DNA of 64,000 nucleotides from an uncultured Prevotella sp. (GTDB lineage: Bacteria; Bacteroidota; Bacteroidia; Bacteroidales; Bacteroidaceae): NCBI GenBank assembly GCA_946548085.1, contig CAMNPN010000030.1, forward strand, positions 1 to 64,000, in the 5' to 3' direction. Of this stretch, positions 26,551-35,818 are shown one piece after another (position 1 is the stretch's first letter; the number at the start of each line of letters is the position of its first letter). Below the pieces are notes generated by a model. The model did not search any database and was not told the DNA's origin. It worked only from the letters and a program-made list of their open reading frames with translations. The position numbers and the translations under genes are program-made.

Positions 26551-28011
26551 ATGAAAAATAGAATACTGACCATAGTTTCGTTGCTGTTCCTTGCGACAGC
26601 CTTAGCCGCCCAGACCACCATTTTCCTTCCCACGAAGAAGGGTGAGGTGGATACCCGTGTGAAAGTGAACAACTGGCAGGTCACCACGACCGAGGGCAAG
26701 ACGGTGCTCACTGCCGACTTCATCCTCGACTCTCTCGAGGTGGCATCCAACCGCTTCCGTGCTTTCACGCCGGTGCTCGTCAGCCGTGACAGCACCCAGC
26801 GGCAGCGTCTGAAGAGTCTGCTCGTCACGGGTCGCCGTCAGGAGATTGTGTTTGAGCGCGATGGTATCGACGGCATCTATGCCTACAACAATGAACGTGT
26901 GCGCCGTCTTGTCGGACAGCCGCAGACCTATAGTTATACCGATGCCGTCGACCGTCAGGACTGGCATAGCGGTGCCGACCTCTGGCTGGAGTGCGACCTC
27001 TGCGGTTGTGGTGATTCGAAGGACTTCGGACAGGCCTACCTCGGCACCTTGCAGAAGCCCGATCCCTACGACCTCATCCGTCTGGCCGACATCGTGCCTG
27101 CTGCCGCCAAGAAGGAGCGCAACCTCCACGGCACGGCCTATATCACCTTCGTCGTGAACAAGTGGGACATGCTGCCCGACTACATGAACAACCGTCGTGA
27201 GTTGCGTAAGATCACCGACACCCTCGATGTGATGGTGAAGGATCCTAACGTCAGCGTCCGTCAGATCAAGATCCACGGCTGGGCATCGCCCGAGAGTCCC
27301 TATGAGCATAATAAGATGTTGGCCGAGAACCGTGCCAAGTCGCTCACCGACTACGTGAAGAAGCAGTACAACCTGCCTGCCGAGGTGTTCGCCAAGGCAG
27401 AGGCTACCCCGGAGAACTGGCTCGGCCTGCGTAAGGCTGTCGAGGAGGCCGATGAGACCGTTCTGCCCCACAAGCAGCAGATCCTCGATATCATCGGCGA
27501 TCTCACGCTGCAGCCCGATCCCAAGGAGTGGAAGATCAAGCAGCAGTATCCCGCCGAGTATCAGTATCTGCTCAAGAACGTCTATCCCGGCCTGCGCCGC
27601 TCAGACTACGAGATCTCGTTCAATTTCAGCGACTTCACCCTCGACCAGGCTAAGGAGATTTACAAGACCAAACCCTATCAGCTCTCGCTCCGTGAGATGT
27701 GGGATGTGGCTCAGACGCTCGAACCTGGCAGCAACGATTACAATAAGGTGATGCAGACCGCCGTCAATGTCTATCCCGATGACCCGCAGGCTCTCGTCAA
27801 CCTGGCCAATATCGCCATCCGTCAGAAGGATCTGCTGAAGGCCGAGAGCCTGTTGGAGCGTGCCGGCGACAGTGCCGAGGCTATCAATGCCCGTGCCGTC
27901 ATCGCCATCATCCAGAAGCGTTACGACGATGCTGAGACGCTCCTCGGTCAGGCTGCCGCCAAGGGTCTCGATGTCTCGAAAAACTTAGAGGCCATTAAGA
28001 TCCTTAAGTAA
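26551..28011 (+). CDS. DUF3868 protein with OmpA-like and TPR regions, fimbrial locus
   Basis: The 486-residue exported protein (signal residues 1-19) has an N-terminal beta region (about 22-160) typical of DUF3868. A peptidoglycan-binding OmpA-like segment follows at about 235-275 (IKIHGWASPESPYEHNKMLA, then NRAKSLTDYV). Tetratricopeptide-like helices lie at about 390-486 (DDPQALVNLANIAIRQKDLLK). The DUF3575-DUF3868 pair in front of Mfa1/Mfa2 is the standard Bacteroidales arrangement, and a role in anchoring or assembling the fimbria between outer membrane and peptidoglycan is plausible but inferred. The gene is GC-rich, unlike the mfa1 gene that follows. Confidence 0.8.
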   Translation: MKNRILTIVSLLFLATALAAQTTIFLPTKKGEVDTRVKVNNWQVTTTEGKTVLTADFILDSLEVASNRFRAFTPVLVSRDSTQRQRLKSLLVTGRRQEIVFERDGIDGIYAYNNERVRRLVGQPQTYSYTDAVDRQDWHSGADLWLECDLCGCGDSKDFGQAYLGTLQKPDPYDLIRLADIVPAAAKKERNLHGTAYITFVVNKWDMLPDYMNNRRELRKITDTLDVMVKDPNVSVRQIKIHGWASPESPYEHNKMLAENRAKSLTDYVKKQYNLPAEVFAKAEATPENWLGLRKAVEEADETVLPHKQQILDIIGDLTLQPDPKEWKIKQQYPAEYQYLLKNVYPGLRRSDYEISFNFSDFTLDQAKEIYKTKPYQLSLREMWDVAQTLEPGSNDYNKVMQTAVNVYPDDPQALVNLANIAIRQKDLLKAESLLERAGDSAEAINARAVIAIIQKRYDDAETLLGQAAAKGLDVSKNLEAIKILK

Positions 28012-28076
28012 TTACATCTACTTTATAATATAGATATTAATTATTTTATTATAACCATATTTTAATTATTAAGCTT

Positions 28077-30080
28077 ATGAAAAAGTTAAGTATTTTGGCA
28101 CTCGCAGCAGTTGGGCTGTTTACAGCTGCCTGCTCATCGAGTGAATCTGTGAACGATGTGCAGGTGCCCATCACTCTTGATGGCAAGGGACAAGGGTTCC
28201 TAAGTGTAAATGTCAATCTGCCTTTCCAGCCGGTATCTTCTACCCGTGGCTGGGAAGAGCAATCTCAGCTTGATGACGGCGTAGCTCGTGAGTATGCAGT
28301 TGATGATGTGCTTTTGGTGCTTTTTGGTGGTAACCAAGATCCCAATCAAGCTACGGTGCTTCAAGCGTGGTCACCTACTACGATTGGATTTAAGAAAGTG
28401 TCTGATGACCCTAATCAAGTCACGACTCGTGACAAGTACGTCGTGAAACTTCGCGAAGGCATAACGGGCCCGTACTATGTACTTGCTGTTCTTAATGCTC
28501 ACGATCTCGTAAAGATAAAAGCCGACGGAACAGGCATTACTGATGCTAGTGGTTCTGATGTCACAAAGCTAAGTCAATTGCAGGGTATGATAATTTCTGC
28601 AAATGCTACTACAGGAGAGACTCCGTTTGTGAACAATAAAGGCGCAAATAAACAGGATGGCTTTTTCATGACTAATGCAGTTCTGAGCGATAAGCAAAGC
28701 GGTACAATTAGTGGTGTGTCTCCTATTGTGCTCGCTCCCGTATCTCTGATTTACGAGTCTGAAGAGGCTGCTAATGCCGCTAATGCCGTTCCTTCTGTTG
28801 ATGTCTATGTGGAGCGTGGCCTTGCTAAGGTAACGCTAAGTGCCACATTGGCCTTCGACGAGAGTGTAAAGACAAAGTCTGGGGACGCCCTTTTGGCTGC
28901 ATCGCTTGGTGGCTGGGTACTCGACAATACAAACTTGTCATCTTACCTCGTTCGTCAGACTCCTACTAACTTCGCAGCAGAATGGGGATATTACAATAGG
29001 CAAGCAAGCAAGACCTCCAATGACTATTTCCGTTTTGTGGGTGTGAATAACGTTGATAAGCCTAAGGCTTTGTCTGGTAATGATAATCCTGAAGAATATT
29101 CTCCTGTTGTTGATGTTGTAACCGAATCTGCCTATAGGACATACTGGTCTCCAGACCCCAATTATGCTGATAATAGCATTGTTGGCAAATTGTATGAACC
29201 GAAAGTGAAGACTTACCCAACTGATATCAATGCTCCACAATATTGCTTTGAGAATACATTTGACGTAGATCACCAGAACTATAAGAACACTACTCGTGTT
29301 GTAGCTAAGGTTATCTTGAATAGTGGTAAAAACTTTTATACCATCAGAGATGACCGCAAGACTCTTTATCAGCTTGCTGATGTGAAGAAGGCTATCTATG
29401 CGCGTATGATGCTGAACGAGGATTTCAGGACTTGGGCAACTACTAATATATCTGGGACGGTCAGTGAGTCCAGTTTTGAGGATGTGTTATTCCAGGAGAG
29501 TGTCGCCGAAGGAACCACTGTTGCCGGTACTATCCATGTGACAGATGTTAAGGTGAATACCACTGCAGGAGTAGTTAATTTTAGCGGACAAACAGTTGGA
29601 ACAAAAACTGGTGCAACCATACTTGCTGATGTCATGGGATATGTTGGTCGCATTCAGCAATATCCTCAAGGTGAGACCTATTATGCAGTTCGCATCAAAC
29701 ACTTCGGCGATGACTTGACTCCTTGGGGCTGGAACGGTGAGACCGAACCCACTGTAGCAGACGATACAGATGCCAAGAAAATTGCAAAGATTTATCCTCA
29801 AAGCGGTGATGTGACTCCTGCGGAGAACTATCTTGGCCGCTATGGAGTGCTTCGTAACAACTGGTACGTAATTTCTTTGGATAAGATTTTGAAGATTGGA
29901 CATCCCATTGTGCCCTGGCTGAATCCTGGTAATGACCCCAACCCCGATCCTAAAAATCCTGATAACCCCAATCCTGAGAATCCTGATCATCCAGATGATA
30001 GTCTTGATGACAGTTTCATTAGTGCACGCATTAACATTCTGTCTTGGGCAAAGCGTCCGCAGGGCGTTATCCTGAAGTAA
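28077..30080 (+). CDS. mfa1: Mfa1-family major fimbrial subunit (lipoprotein precursor)
   Basis: The 667-residue precursor has lipobox FTAAC (Cys19), a fimbrillin N-lobe (AVDDVLLVLFGG, VERGLAKVTLSATL) and a C-lobe. It closes with the family end YGVLRNNWYVISLDKI, a Pro/Asn/Asp-rich linker (NPDPKNPDNPNPENP) and the last strand ARINILSWAKRPQGVILK. In P. gingivalis such precursors are lipidated, cut by an Arg-protease and polymerised by donor-strand exchange. The gene is clearly more AT-rich than both neighbours, with different codon choices, suggesting recombination or diversifying selection on a surface antigen. It is much longer in the middle than typical Mfa1. Confidence 0.8.
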   Translation: MKKLSILALAAVGLFTAACSSSESVNDVQVPITLDGKGQGFLSVNVNLPFQPVSSTRGWEEQSQLDDGVAREYAVDDVLLVLFGGNQDPNQATVLQAWSPTTIGFKKVSDDPNQVTTRDKYVVKLREGITGPYYVLAVLNAHDLVKIKADGTGITDASGSDVTKLSQLQGMIISANATTGETPFVNNKGANKQDGFFMTNAVLSDKQSGTISGVSPIVLAPVSLIYESEEAANAANAVPSVDVYVERGLAKVTLSATLAFDESVKTKSGDALLAASLGGWVLDNTNLSSYLVRQTPTNFAAEWGYYNRQASKTSNDYFRFVGVNNVDKPKALSGNDNPEEYSPVVDVVTESAYRTYWSPDPNYADNSIVGKLYEPKVKTYPTDINAPQYCFENTFDVDHQNYKNTTRVVAKVILNSGKNFYTIRDDRKTLYQLADVKKAIYARMMLNEDFRTWATTNISGTVSESSFEDVLFQESVAEGTTVAGTIHVTDVKVNTTAGVVNFSGQTVGTKTGATILADVMGYVGRIQQYPQGETYYAVRIKHFGDDLTPWGWNGETEPTVADDTDAKKIAKIYPQSGDVTPAENYLGRYGVLRNNWYVISLDKILKIGHPIVPWLNPGNDPNPDPKNPDNPNPENPDHPDDSLDDSFISARINILSWAKRPQGVILK

Positions 30081-30094
30081 ATTTAAAACAACCC

Positions 30095-30165
30095 TATCTG
30101 TGTGGCCGCCCTGCTAATGGGGCGGGGCGGTTACACCTTATTAATATATATAGGAAACTATATTT
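30095..30165 (+). promoter_or_regulatory. GC-rich hairpin and AT tail between mfa1 and mfa2
   Basis: GCCGCCC and GGGGCGGGGC form a strong stem, bracketed by GTGT and ACAC. It is followed by TTATTAATATATATA and a small TATAG-GAAA-CTATA hairpin. The design resembles the leaders at 35819 and 48058. It could reduce read-through from mfa1 or protect the mfa1 mRNA end. Confidence 0.5.
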
Positions 30166-30202
30166 AATAGAGAACAATATATCGCTGACGAATATTAGAG
30201 TT

Positions 30203-31306
30203 ATGAAAGTAAGACAACTGTTTTTGGCACTTGTATCACTCATGCTGTTCTCCAGCTGTGAGATGATGAAAGAAGACGTTGATGACACCTACTGCGGTCT
30301 CTTCGTCTGCTTCAAGTACGACTACAACCTGCAGCGTGCCGACATGTTCAAAGACCACGTCGGGGGAGTGACGCTGTATGTGTTCGACAGCGATGGACGT
30401 TTTGTCCGCACTTATGAGGACAACAACGTGCCGCAGATGGGTACGCTGCTCTACGACGGCAGCTACCAGTACTGCATGAAGATCAACGACCTGCCCAAGG
30501 GCAGTTACCGTTTCGTGGCACTGGCAGGCCAGAAGCCGTATGCCGCACAGCTTGCCTCTGGCGGTGCAAAGTATCGCCGCAGCGACCTCTCCGATGGCGC
30601 TGCCAACGAGTCGCTGACGGTCACCCTCGACCGTGAGAAGTCTGTCACGGCTCCTTACGATGTGACAAACGGCATTTCCGTTTGCCCCGTCGACAATGCT
30701 GCTCCCCTCGATACCCTCTGGCATGGCATGACCGGTACGGAGCCCATCGTTGTGGATCCCTATGGCTATAACACCACAACCATCTCGATGACCCGTGACA
30801 CGAAGATGCTCACCATCGGTCTGCACAACCTCGACATCGAGCGCACCAATATTTCTGCCGATGAGTTCGAGGTGTTCATCATCGACAACAATGGTAAGTT
30901 GGCTTACAACAACGAGTTGCTTGCCGACGACTATCTCCTCTACAAGCCTTTCCATTCATGGGACACACAGAGTCTCGATGGTTACGGCACTGTTACTGAC
31001 AGGACCGCTCACTACAGCCTCACCTTCAACCGCCTGATCTGGCACGACCTGGCTGAGAAGAATGCGGTGCTCTTTATCTACAACAAAGCCACCGGCAAAC
31101 AGGTGGCTGCCATCAATCTGACCGACTTCCTGGCACAGGGACGTAATGCCTACGACCAGTATGCCTACAGTCGTCAGGAATATCTCGACCGTTCGTACGA
31201 CTACTACATGGACTTCTTCATCAAGAACGATGTCTGGCAGTATGCCGATGTGCGCATCAACATCCTTTCATGGGCTCAGCGCATACAGAACGTCAATTTG
31301 AAATAG
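30203..31306 (+). CDS. mfa2: Mfa2/FimB-family fimbrial anchor lipoprotein
   Basis: The 367-residue protein has lipobox LFSSC (Cys19) and typical FimB/Mfa2 features: CGLFVCFKYDYNL, a YVFDSDGRFVRTYED strand pair, LPKGSYRFVALAG, and a second lobe with TKMLTIGLHNLDI. Members stay lipidated and anchor or terminate the fimbria. The start is the ATG at 30203 after the hairpin leader; a longer frame from 30044 would overlap mfa1. It ends ADVRINILSWAQRIQNVNLK, nearly the same final strand as Mfa1. Confidence 0.85.
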   Translation: MKVRQLFLALVSLMLFSSCEMMKEDVDDTYCGLFVCFKYDYNLQRADMFKDHVGGVTLYVFDSDGRFVRTYEDNNVPQMGTLLYDGSYQYCMKINDLPKGSYRFVALAGQKPYAAQLASGGAKYRRSDLSDGAANESLTVTLDREKSVTAPYDVTNGISVCPVDNAAPLDTLWHGMTGTEPIVVDPYGYNTTTISMTRDTKMLTIGLHNLDIERTNISADEFEVFIIDNNGKLAYNNELLADDYLLYKPFHSWDTQSLDGYGTVTDRTAHYSLTFNRLIWHDLAEKNAVLFIYNKATGKQVAAINLTDFLAQGRNAYDQYAYSRQEYLDRSYDYYMDFFIKNDVWQYADVRINILSWAQRIQNVNLK

Positions 31307-31312
31307 TTGTGA

Positions 31313-31334
31313 GTTTACAGTTTATAGTTTACAG
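31313..31334. repeat. GTTTACAG/GTTTATAG heptamers against the next start codon
   Basis: Three 7-bp units end exactly at the ATG at 31335. Confidence 0.8.
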
Positions 31335-32957
31335 ATGATGACACTGAGACTCAGACATATATTTATATTCGCCTTTGCCATTCTTCTGACTGCTTGTCAG
31401 TTTGAGGACGATCAGGAGTGTCCGGATGAAATTAACGTAGGTACGAGTTACATCAACCTTACTATAGCCGTCAGTAATGGAAAGGCCACCGGAACCCGTG
31501 CGGGAGAGATGCCTGCCTCAGGAGAGGATGGTAATGGCCGTGAGGTAGGCTTCGAACGTGAGAATGCTGTCACGGGAGTAACATTAATATTATATCAGGC
31601 TGCTGATGGTATAAATACCAACACCTCTGCCACAGACCCGAAACTTGAGTTCGTGCGCTATTTCCCCGTCAGCCGGGTTACACAAAAGGATCAGGGCAGT
31701 TCATTCCCTGCGGTATCTCCTACCAGTGACAGCTATGATGAATATGGTTCACATAACTCTCAGATTGAGGCCGAATATACGACGGGGCCGCAGTTGATAG
31801 GTAAACCCGGCGCACTTGATCTTGACTTAAACGCTAAATATCATGCGATTGTCGTAGCCAATTATGACCTGACGAAAGAAAACACGTCCTATGAGACACC
31901 AGCCATAAAGAAGGGTGACAACTTGAGCAAGGTGCTGGGTATTAAACTCAAAGGCATCGCCTCGCAGGGCTATGAGGATGCTGCTCATACCTTCACTAAT
32001 TTCATCATGTCGTCGGAAGAGGACAATATACTTAGTATTAGTGATGGCACCAAGAAGATTTACGATGGTTCCCGTGACTATAATGAAGAGACTGATAAGG
32101 GTCAGGATGTCCTCTACGACCTTTCTCAACAGCCGCTCATCATTGAGCGTATGGCTGCCCGTATCGACTTCTGGGCCAAGGGTGCTAAATATCAGACTCA
32201 GAATGGAAATTCTACTCCTGTAAATTACGATGATCCTGGTTATGTCTATACACCTGTTGATGAGAGTGGAAATGCCTCTGAAGACCGCTTTGTGTTGACA
32301 AGCATCACGCCGTTCAACCTGAACAACGGTACTGAATACCTGTTGAAAAAACTAAATGATGGACTTCTGATGCCAGAGACAGGCAGCAACAATGTGTTGG
32401 ACCCGCTGACAGATAAGAAGACCACAGGTTCAAATACATCTTTTGATTATTTCAATGCACTTGACGGTAATAGTCTGTCGGGTTCTTGTACCGTCCAAGC
32501 ATTACATGCTCAGGTAGGTGAAGGATTGACTGGCGGATTCACCTATACAGAGGGAACTGGTGCCAGCGCCGTGTCTGCAGAGGATGTTATCATCTGCTAT
32601 CCGAAGGAGAATACACTGCCCATCAGCGCTCCACTTAAGTTGTATGCCACAGGACTAATCATTGAGGGCGACTATTACACAAACGATGATGTATCCCAAA
32701 AGCAGCATTGCGTCTACTATACCTATATCCGTCATCAGGGTGAGAAGACAGAAGCCTACGATGCCCTGATCTCAGGAGAGTTGAATAAGACCAACTCAGC
32801 CACTGACGCGATGAACTTCGGTATCGTTCGTAACAACATCTATCGGGTCTATGTAGACAAGGTGATGAAAAAGACCGTCACTGAAGAGCCGAAGGTCACC
32901 CTGAAGATTAAGGTGAAGAAGTGGGACAGGTTTGAACACGCTCCAATTTATATGTAA
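31335..32957 (+). CDS. Fimbrillin-family (Mfa1/minor subunit-like) lipoprotein
   Basis: The 540-residue precursor has lipobox LLTAC (Cys21), a fimbrillin-like N-lobe (TSYINLTIAVSNGK, TGVTLILYQAADG), the inter-lobe segment LIIERMAARIDFWAKG, and the closing pattern GIVRNNIYRVYVDKV followed by the strand VTLKIKVKKWDRF. This is the organisation of Mfa1-type structural or accessory (Mfa3/Mfa4-like) subunits. It is third in the mfa operon; a tip or accessory role is inferred from position. ATG 31338 is an alternative start. Confidence 0.75.
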   Translation: MMTLRLRHIFIFAFAILLTACQFEDDQECPDEINVGTSYINLTIAVSNGKATGTRAGEMPASGEDGNGREVGFERENAVTGVTLILYQAADGINTNTSATDPKLEFVRYFPVSRVTQKDQGSSFPAVSPTSDSYDEYGSHNSQIEAEYTTGPQLIGKPGALDLDLNAKYHAIVVANYDLTKENTSYETPAIKKGDNLSKVLGIKLKGIASQGYEDAAHTFTNFIMSSEEDNILSISDGTKKIYDGSRDYNEETDKGQDVLYDLSQQPLIIERMAARIDFWAKGAKYQTQNGNSTPVNYDDPGYVYTPVDESGNASEDRFVLTSITPFNLNNGTEYLLKKLNDGLLMPETGSNNVLDPLTDKKTTGSNTSFDYFNALDGNSLSGSCTVQALHAQVGEGLTGGFTYTEGTGASAVSAEDVIICYPKENTLPISAPLKLYATGLIIEGDYYTNDDVSQKQHCVYYTYIRHQGEKTEAYDALISGELNKTNSATDAMNFGIVRNNIYRVYVDKVMKKTVTEEPKVTLKIKVKKWDRFEHAPIYM

Positions 32958-32978
32958 ACTCTTTAATACTAAACTAGG

Positions 32979-34487
32979 ATGAAGAAACGGTGCATATCAG
33001 TATACTTCATGGCGATTGCCGCCGCGCTCTCCTTGATAGCCTGCAGTTCGGACCGCGAAGACGAGCAGGGTGGGGCACAACCATCCGATGGCAAGGCTCT
33101 GGTCACTTTGCGCATTGCAACAGACAACGGTAAGGCTTTGACCCGTGCTTGGCAAGATGCGAATGCCAAGGCCCAACCAGACCGTATTGAGATGATGTAT
33201 TCCTGGATTGTGCTGATTACTGATGGAAGCAAGATCAAGTACAAATATACAGGAACTCCTACTGATGCGAAAGCAGAAATAGACGATGTCTGCACTAATG
33301 TTGAGATGGTAAGTGGCAATTATAGTGTTTATTCATTTGCAAATATCAGTGAGGCGTCGTTGAAGTCATATTTTGGTTTATCGTCTGAATCGTCGTTGAA
33401 TGTGGGTGATGATCTGGCAGATGCTACAGTGGCAGCAGCTAAAGCCACAATTAACGGCAATGGCTTCGTTCCGTCAGCAACGAATGGCATTCCTATGAGC
33501 AATAAGCAGACACTGACTGTTCCTGCTTCAGGATCGATAACGAAGGACCTCATCGTCGTTCGTATGCTGGCGAAGATAGAGGTACAGGTCTATAATGAGG
33601 GAGCTTCAGATGTTGTCGTTAACACCATCGCACTGACGGATGTCACGGCTAATGCCGCAAACAACCTGATGCTGCTGCCGAACTATGGCACTACTCCAGA
33701 TTATCCAGATGACATGGCTGCTCACCATATGGACATTCAGCCGAACCTCAGTTCTTGGGCCACAAGGGATAACTTGATATTTGTTCCGGCCGGAGAGGCT
33801 ACTGCTCGTACTATCCCTGCCAACACGACAACCACTCCTGTCACGTTCACCTTCTATGTCAACGAGAGTATCGCTCCCGATAATGGGTCTGGCTTGTTCT
33901 ACTTGTCATTTGGCTTTGATGGACAAACGGAGTATCACCATGCGCTAATTAACCAGAAAGGTAGTACTACCAACGACGACGATGCCTGGCACTACATTGC
34001 CCGCAACGACTATCGCGTAATTCCCGTACATCTGACGGACTGGCTGTTCCGCATTGAGCCCCTCGCCTTCGTACCCATCGGTGGCTATCCGGCTGTGACA
34101 GTCAGCAGCGATGCCCATCATGCCACCTTCAGTACTGGTGGCATGATCGCCCTCCAGCCCTTCGTAAAGAAGAGAGGAGATGACACTTGGCGTGACTTCG
34201 ACAACTCTGAGGTAGAGTTTATATCCCTCTCTTGGAAGAACAGCGATGGTGATAATAAGGCAGTGTATAACAGTGACGGCACAGAAAAGGATGGTGCTGG
34301 CAAGATTGTCAAGACCGCCTTCGCCTACGACCCTGTTACCAAATCCATTATTGGCGAATTAAACAGTGCCATAACAACGCCTGGCACCTATAAGACCGCT
34401 GTCACCTTTACAGTGAAAGTCGGTCCGGCAAATAAACAGTACACTTACAGCTTCACTTGCGACGTCAATTTGCAGGTGGGGTCATAA
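32979..34487 (+). CDS. Fimbrillin-like lipoprotein, copy 1 of the duplicated unit
   Basis: The 502-residue precursor has lipobox LIACS (Cys22). It is a clear paralogue of the gene at 45528. Shared blocks are VTLRIATDNGKA...TRAWQDAN, EMMYSW, NGIPMSNKQTLT, KDLIVVRMLAKI, DDMAAHHMDIQPNL and HYIARNDYRVIPV. The fimbrillin-type hallmark is the VRMLAKI strand that joins the two lobes. It has no T9SS domain and probably remains lipid-anchored at the surface. It is the first part of a unit that continues through the palindromic element, Fic and the first giant protein. Function is unknown; a fimbrial tip or anchor for the giant protein is possible. Confidence 0.7.
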   Translation: MKKRCISVYFMAIAAALSLIACSSDREDEQGGAQPSDGKALVTLRIATDNGKALTRAWQDANAKAQPDRIEMMYSWIVLITDGSKIKYKYTGTPTDAKAEIDDVCTNVEMVSGNYSVYSFANISEASLKSYFGLSSESSLNVGDDLADATVAAAKATINGNGFVPSATNGIPMSNKQTLTVPASGSITKDLIVVRMLAKIEVQVYNEGASDVVVNTIALTDVTANAANNLMLLPNYGTTPDYPDDMAAHHMDIQPNLSSWATRDNLIFVPAGEATARTIPANTTTTPVTFTFYVNESIAPDNGSGLFYLSFGFDGQTEYHHALINQKGSTTNDDDAWHYIARNDYRVIPVHLTDWLFRIEPLAFVPIGGYPAVTVSSDAHHATFSTGGMIALQPFVKKRGDDTWRDFDNSEVEFISLSWKNSDGDNKAVYNSDGTEKDGAGKIVKTAFAYDPVTKSIIGELNSAITTPGTYKTAVTFTVKVGPANKQYTYSFTCDVNLQVGS

Positions 34488-34490
34488 CAC

Positions 34491-34568
34491 AACGCTCGGA
34501 AGAGCTGAAACAAGTTTCGCTCTCCACTCGCTTAAGGCGTTCTTTGAAATATTGAAGCACAATCCAGT
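34491..34568. repeat. Palindromic ~80-bp element, copy 1
   Basis: It begins AACGCTCGGAAGAGC, has TGAAACAAGTTTC in the middle, then GCTCT and CACTCGCTTA, closes GGCGTT and ends GCACAATCCAGT. It can fold as a long hairpin. The same element, with small differences, follows the paralogous gene (47275-47355). Confidence 0.85.
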
Positions 34569-34592
34569 GTAACCCGATTTAGTGGTACGTGG

Positions 34593-34664
34593 CCACCAAT
34601 TTTGGTGGTACAAACGCTAAATATTTATAAAAGGTGGTCGATGACTACCCAAAAAAGGTAGTCA
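34593..34664 (+). promoter_or_regulatory. Two inverted repeats in front of the Fic promoter
   Basis: CCACCAA-TT-TTGGTGG (34593-34608) and TGACTACC-N7-GGTAGTCA (34642-34664) are perfect palindromes. The second ends about 26 bp before the -7 box, at the -33 region, so it is a likely operator. Confidence 0.55.
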
Positions 34665-34690
34665 CTCTTGGTTGTTTAATAAATAAATGT

Positions 34691-34698
34691 TATCTTTG
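34691..34698 (+). promoter_or_regulatory. -7 box TATCTTTG for the Fic gene
   Basis: A perfect TAnnTTTG match about 29 bp before the ATG at 34728. Confidence 0.7.
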
Positions 34699-34727
34699 TG
34701 GCCAGAAATCAATATATTTTAAGAAAG

Positions 34728-35804
34728 ATGGAAACAAAGACAGAGCAATTAGAGAGAGCCTTGGAGCGTTGGCAGCAGTTACAGCCACTGAACCAGTATG
34801 ATCAAGAAAAGTTCAGTAGGCGATTCTCTGTTGACTTCAACTATAACTCAAACCACATCGAGGGTAACACTCTGACCTATGGCCAGACGGAACTCTTGTT
34901 GCTCTTTGGTCGTGTAGTGCAGGAAGCAGAGATGAAGGATCTGGAGGAGATGAAGGCCAGTGACGTAGGTCTGAAGATGATGACTGAGGAGGCAACCCAG
35001 TCTGTACATCCGCTGACTGAAACTTTCATCCGACAGTTGCATAAGACACTGCTGCGTGAAGACTATGAGGTGTATCGCAACCTCCCTGGAGGAGTGACTA
35101 CGTCTTATACCATTCATGCCGGACAGTACAAGACACGTCCCAATTCTGTCATCACACGATACGGCGACCGCTTTGACTACGCCTCGCCAGAGGAAACTCC
35201 TGCATTGATGAGTGACTTGGTATGGTGGTATCGGGAGGAAGAAGCTAAGAAAGCACTTACTCCTATTGAGCTGGCCATCCTGTTTCACTACCGCTACATC
35301 CGCATCCACCCCTTCGAGGATGGGAATGGTCGTATTGCCCGTTTGTTGGTTAACTTTATTCTGGCTCGTCACAACTATCCGATGGTTGTGGTTCGCTCAC
35401 GGAAGAAACAGGAATATCTGGAAGCCCTGCATCGGGCAGACCTTCAAGTTGGAAAGGCACCTTCCGATGGTGCCCATGCCATGCTGGAACAGATACAGCC
35501 GTTCTACAACTACTTTGTCCAGTTAATGACAGAAGAGATTAACGGTTATGTGGACTTCTTGACAGAGAAGAATCCGGATATATGGTGGTTTGACGGCGAG
35601 CGTGTCACTTTCAATAGTCCCACGGTGTCAATCATACTTGACCAGATGAGAGGTAATCCGAATATAACTCAGGCCGAACTTGTTTCCATCTTGGGCATCC
35701 AACGTTCTGCGGTGCAAAAGACCATGAAACTACTCATAGATAAGGGTTATGTGGTGCAGAGGCAAGGCCGCTATAAATGGTATGTGGTTATTACACGTTC
35801 ATAG
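34728..35804 (+). CDS. Fic-family AMP-transferase with built-in inhibitory helix
   Basis: The 358-residue cytoplasmic protein carries the complete Fic active motif HPFEDGNGRIAR (from H194), so it should be able to transfer AMP (or another nucleotide moiety) to a protein. At residues 41-46 it has SNHIEG, the (S/T)xxxE(G/N) inhibitory motif in front of the Fic core. This makes it a class II, self-inhibited Fic. The C-terminal 80 residues are a winged-helix domain (ITQAELVSILGIQRSAVQKT), as in Fic proteins that bind their own operator. The ATG at 34728 is used; an earlier GTG overlaps the promoter box. Inverted repeats upstream fit self-regulation. Such Fic genes are common cargo and may act in stress or phage response; the target is unknown. 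Confidence 0.85.
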   Translation: METKTEQLERALERWQQLQPLNQYDQEKFSRRFSVDFNYNSNHIEGNTLTYGQTELLLLFGRVVQEAEMKDLEEMKASDVGLKMMTEEATQSVHPLTETFIRQLHKTLLREDYEVYRNLPGGVTTSYTIHAGQYKTRPNSVITRYGDRFDYASPEETPALMSDLVWWYREEEAKKALTPIELAILFHYRYIRIHPFEDGNGRIARLLVNFILARHNYPMVVVRSRKKQEYLEALHRADLQVGKAPSDGAHAMLEQIQPFYNYFVQLMTEEINGYVDFLTEKNPDIWWFDGERVTFNSPTVSIILDQMRGNPNITQAELVSILGIQRSAVQKTMKLLIDKGYVVQRQGRYKWYVVITRS

Positions 35805-35818
35805 CCTATAGCGATTAA

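Noticed and set aside
30044..30202. N-terminal extension of Mfa2 overlapping mfa1
   Set aside because: It would place the lipobox about 70 residues inside the protein; the ATG at 30203 gives a normal lipoprotein signal.
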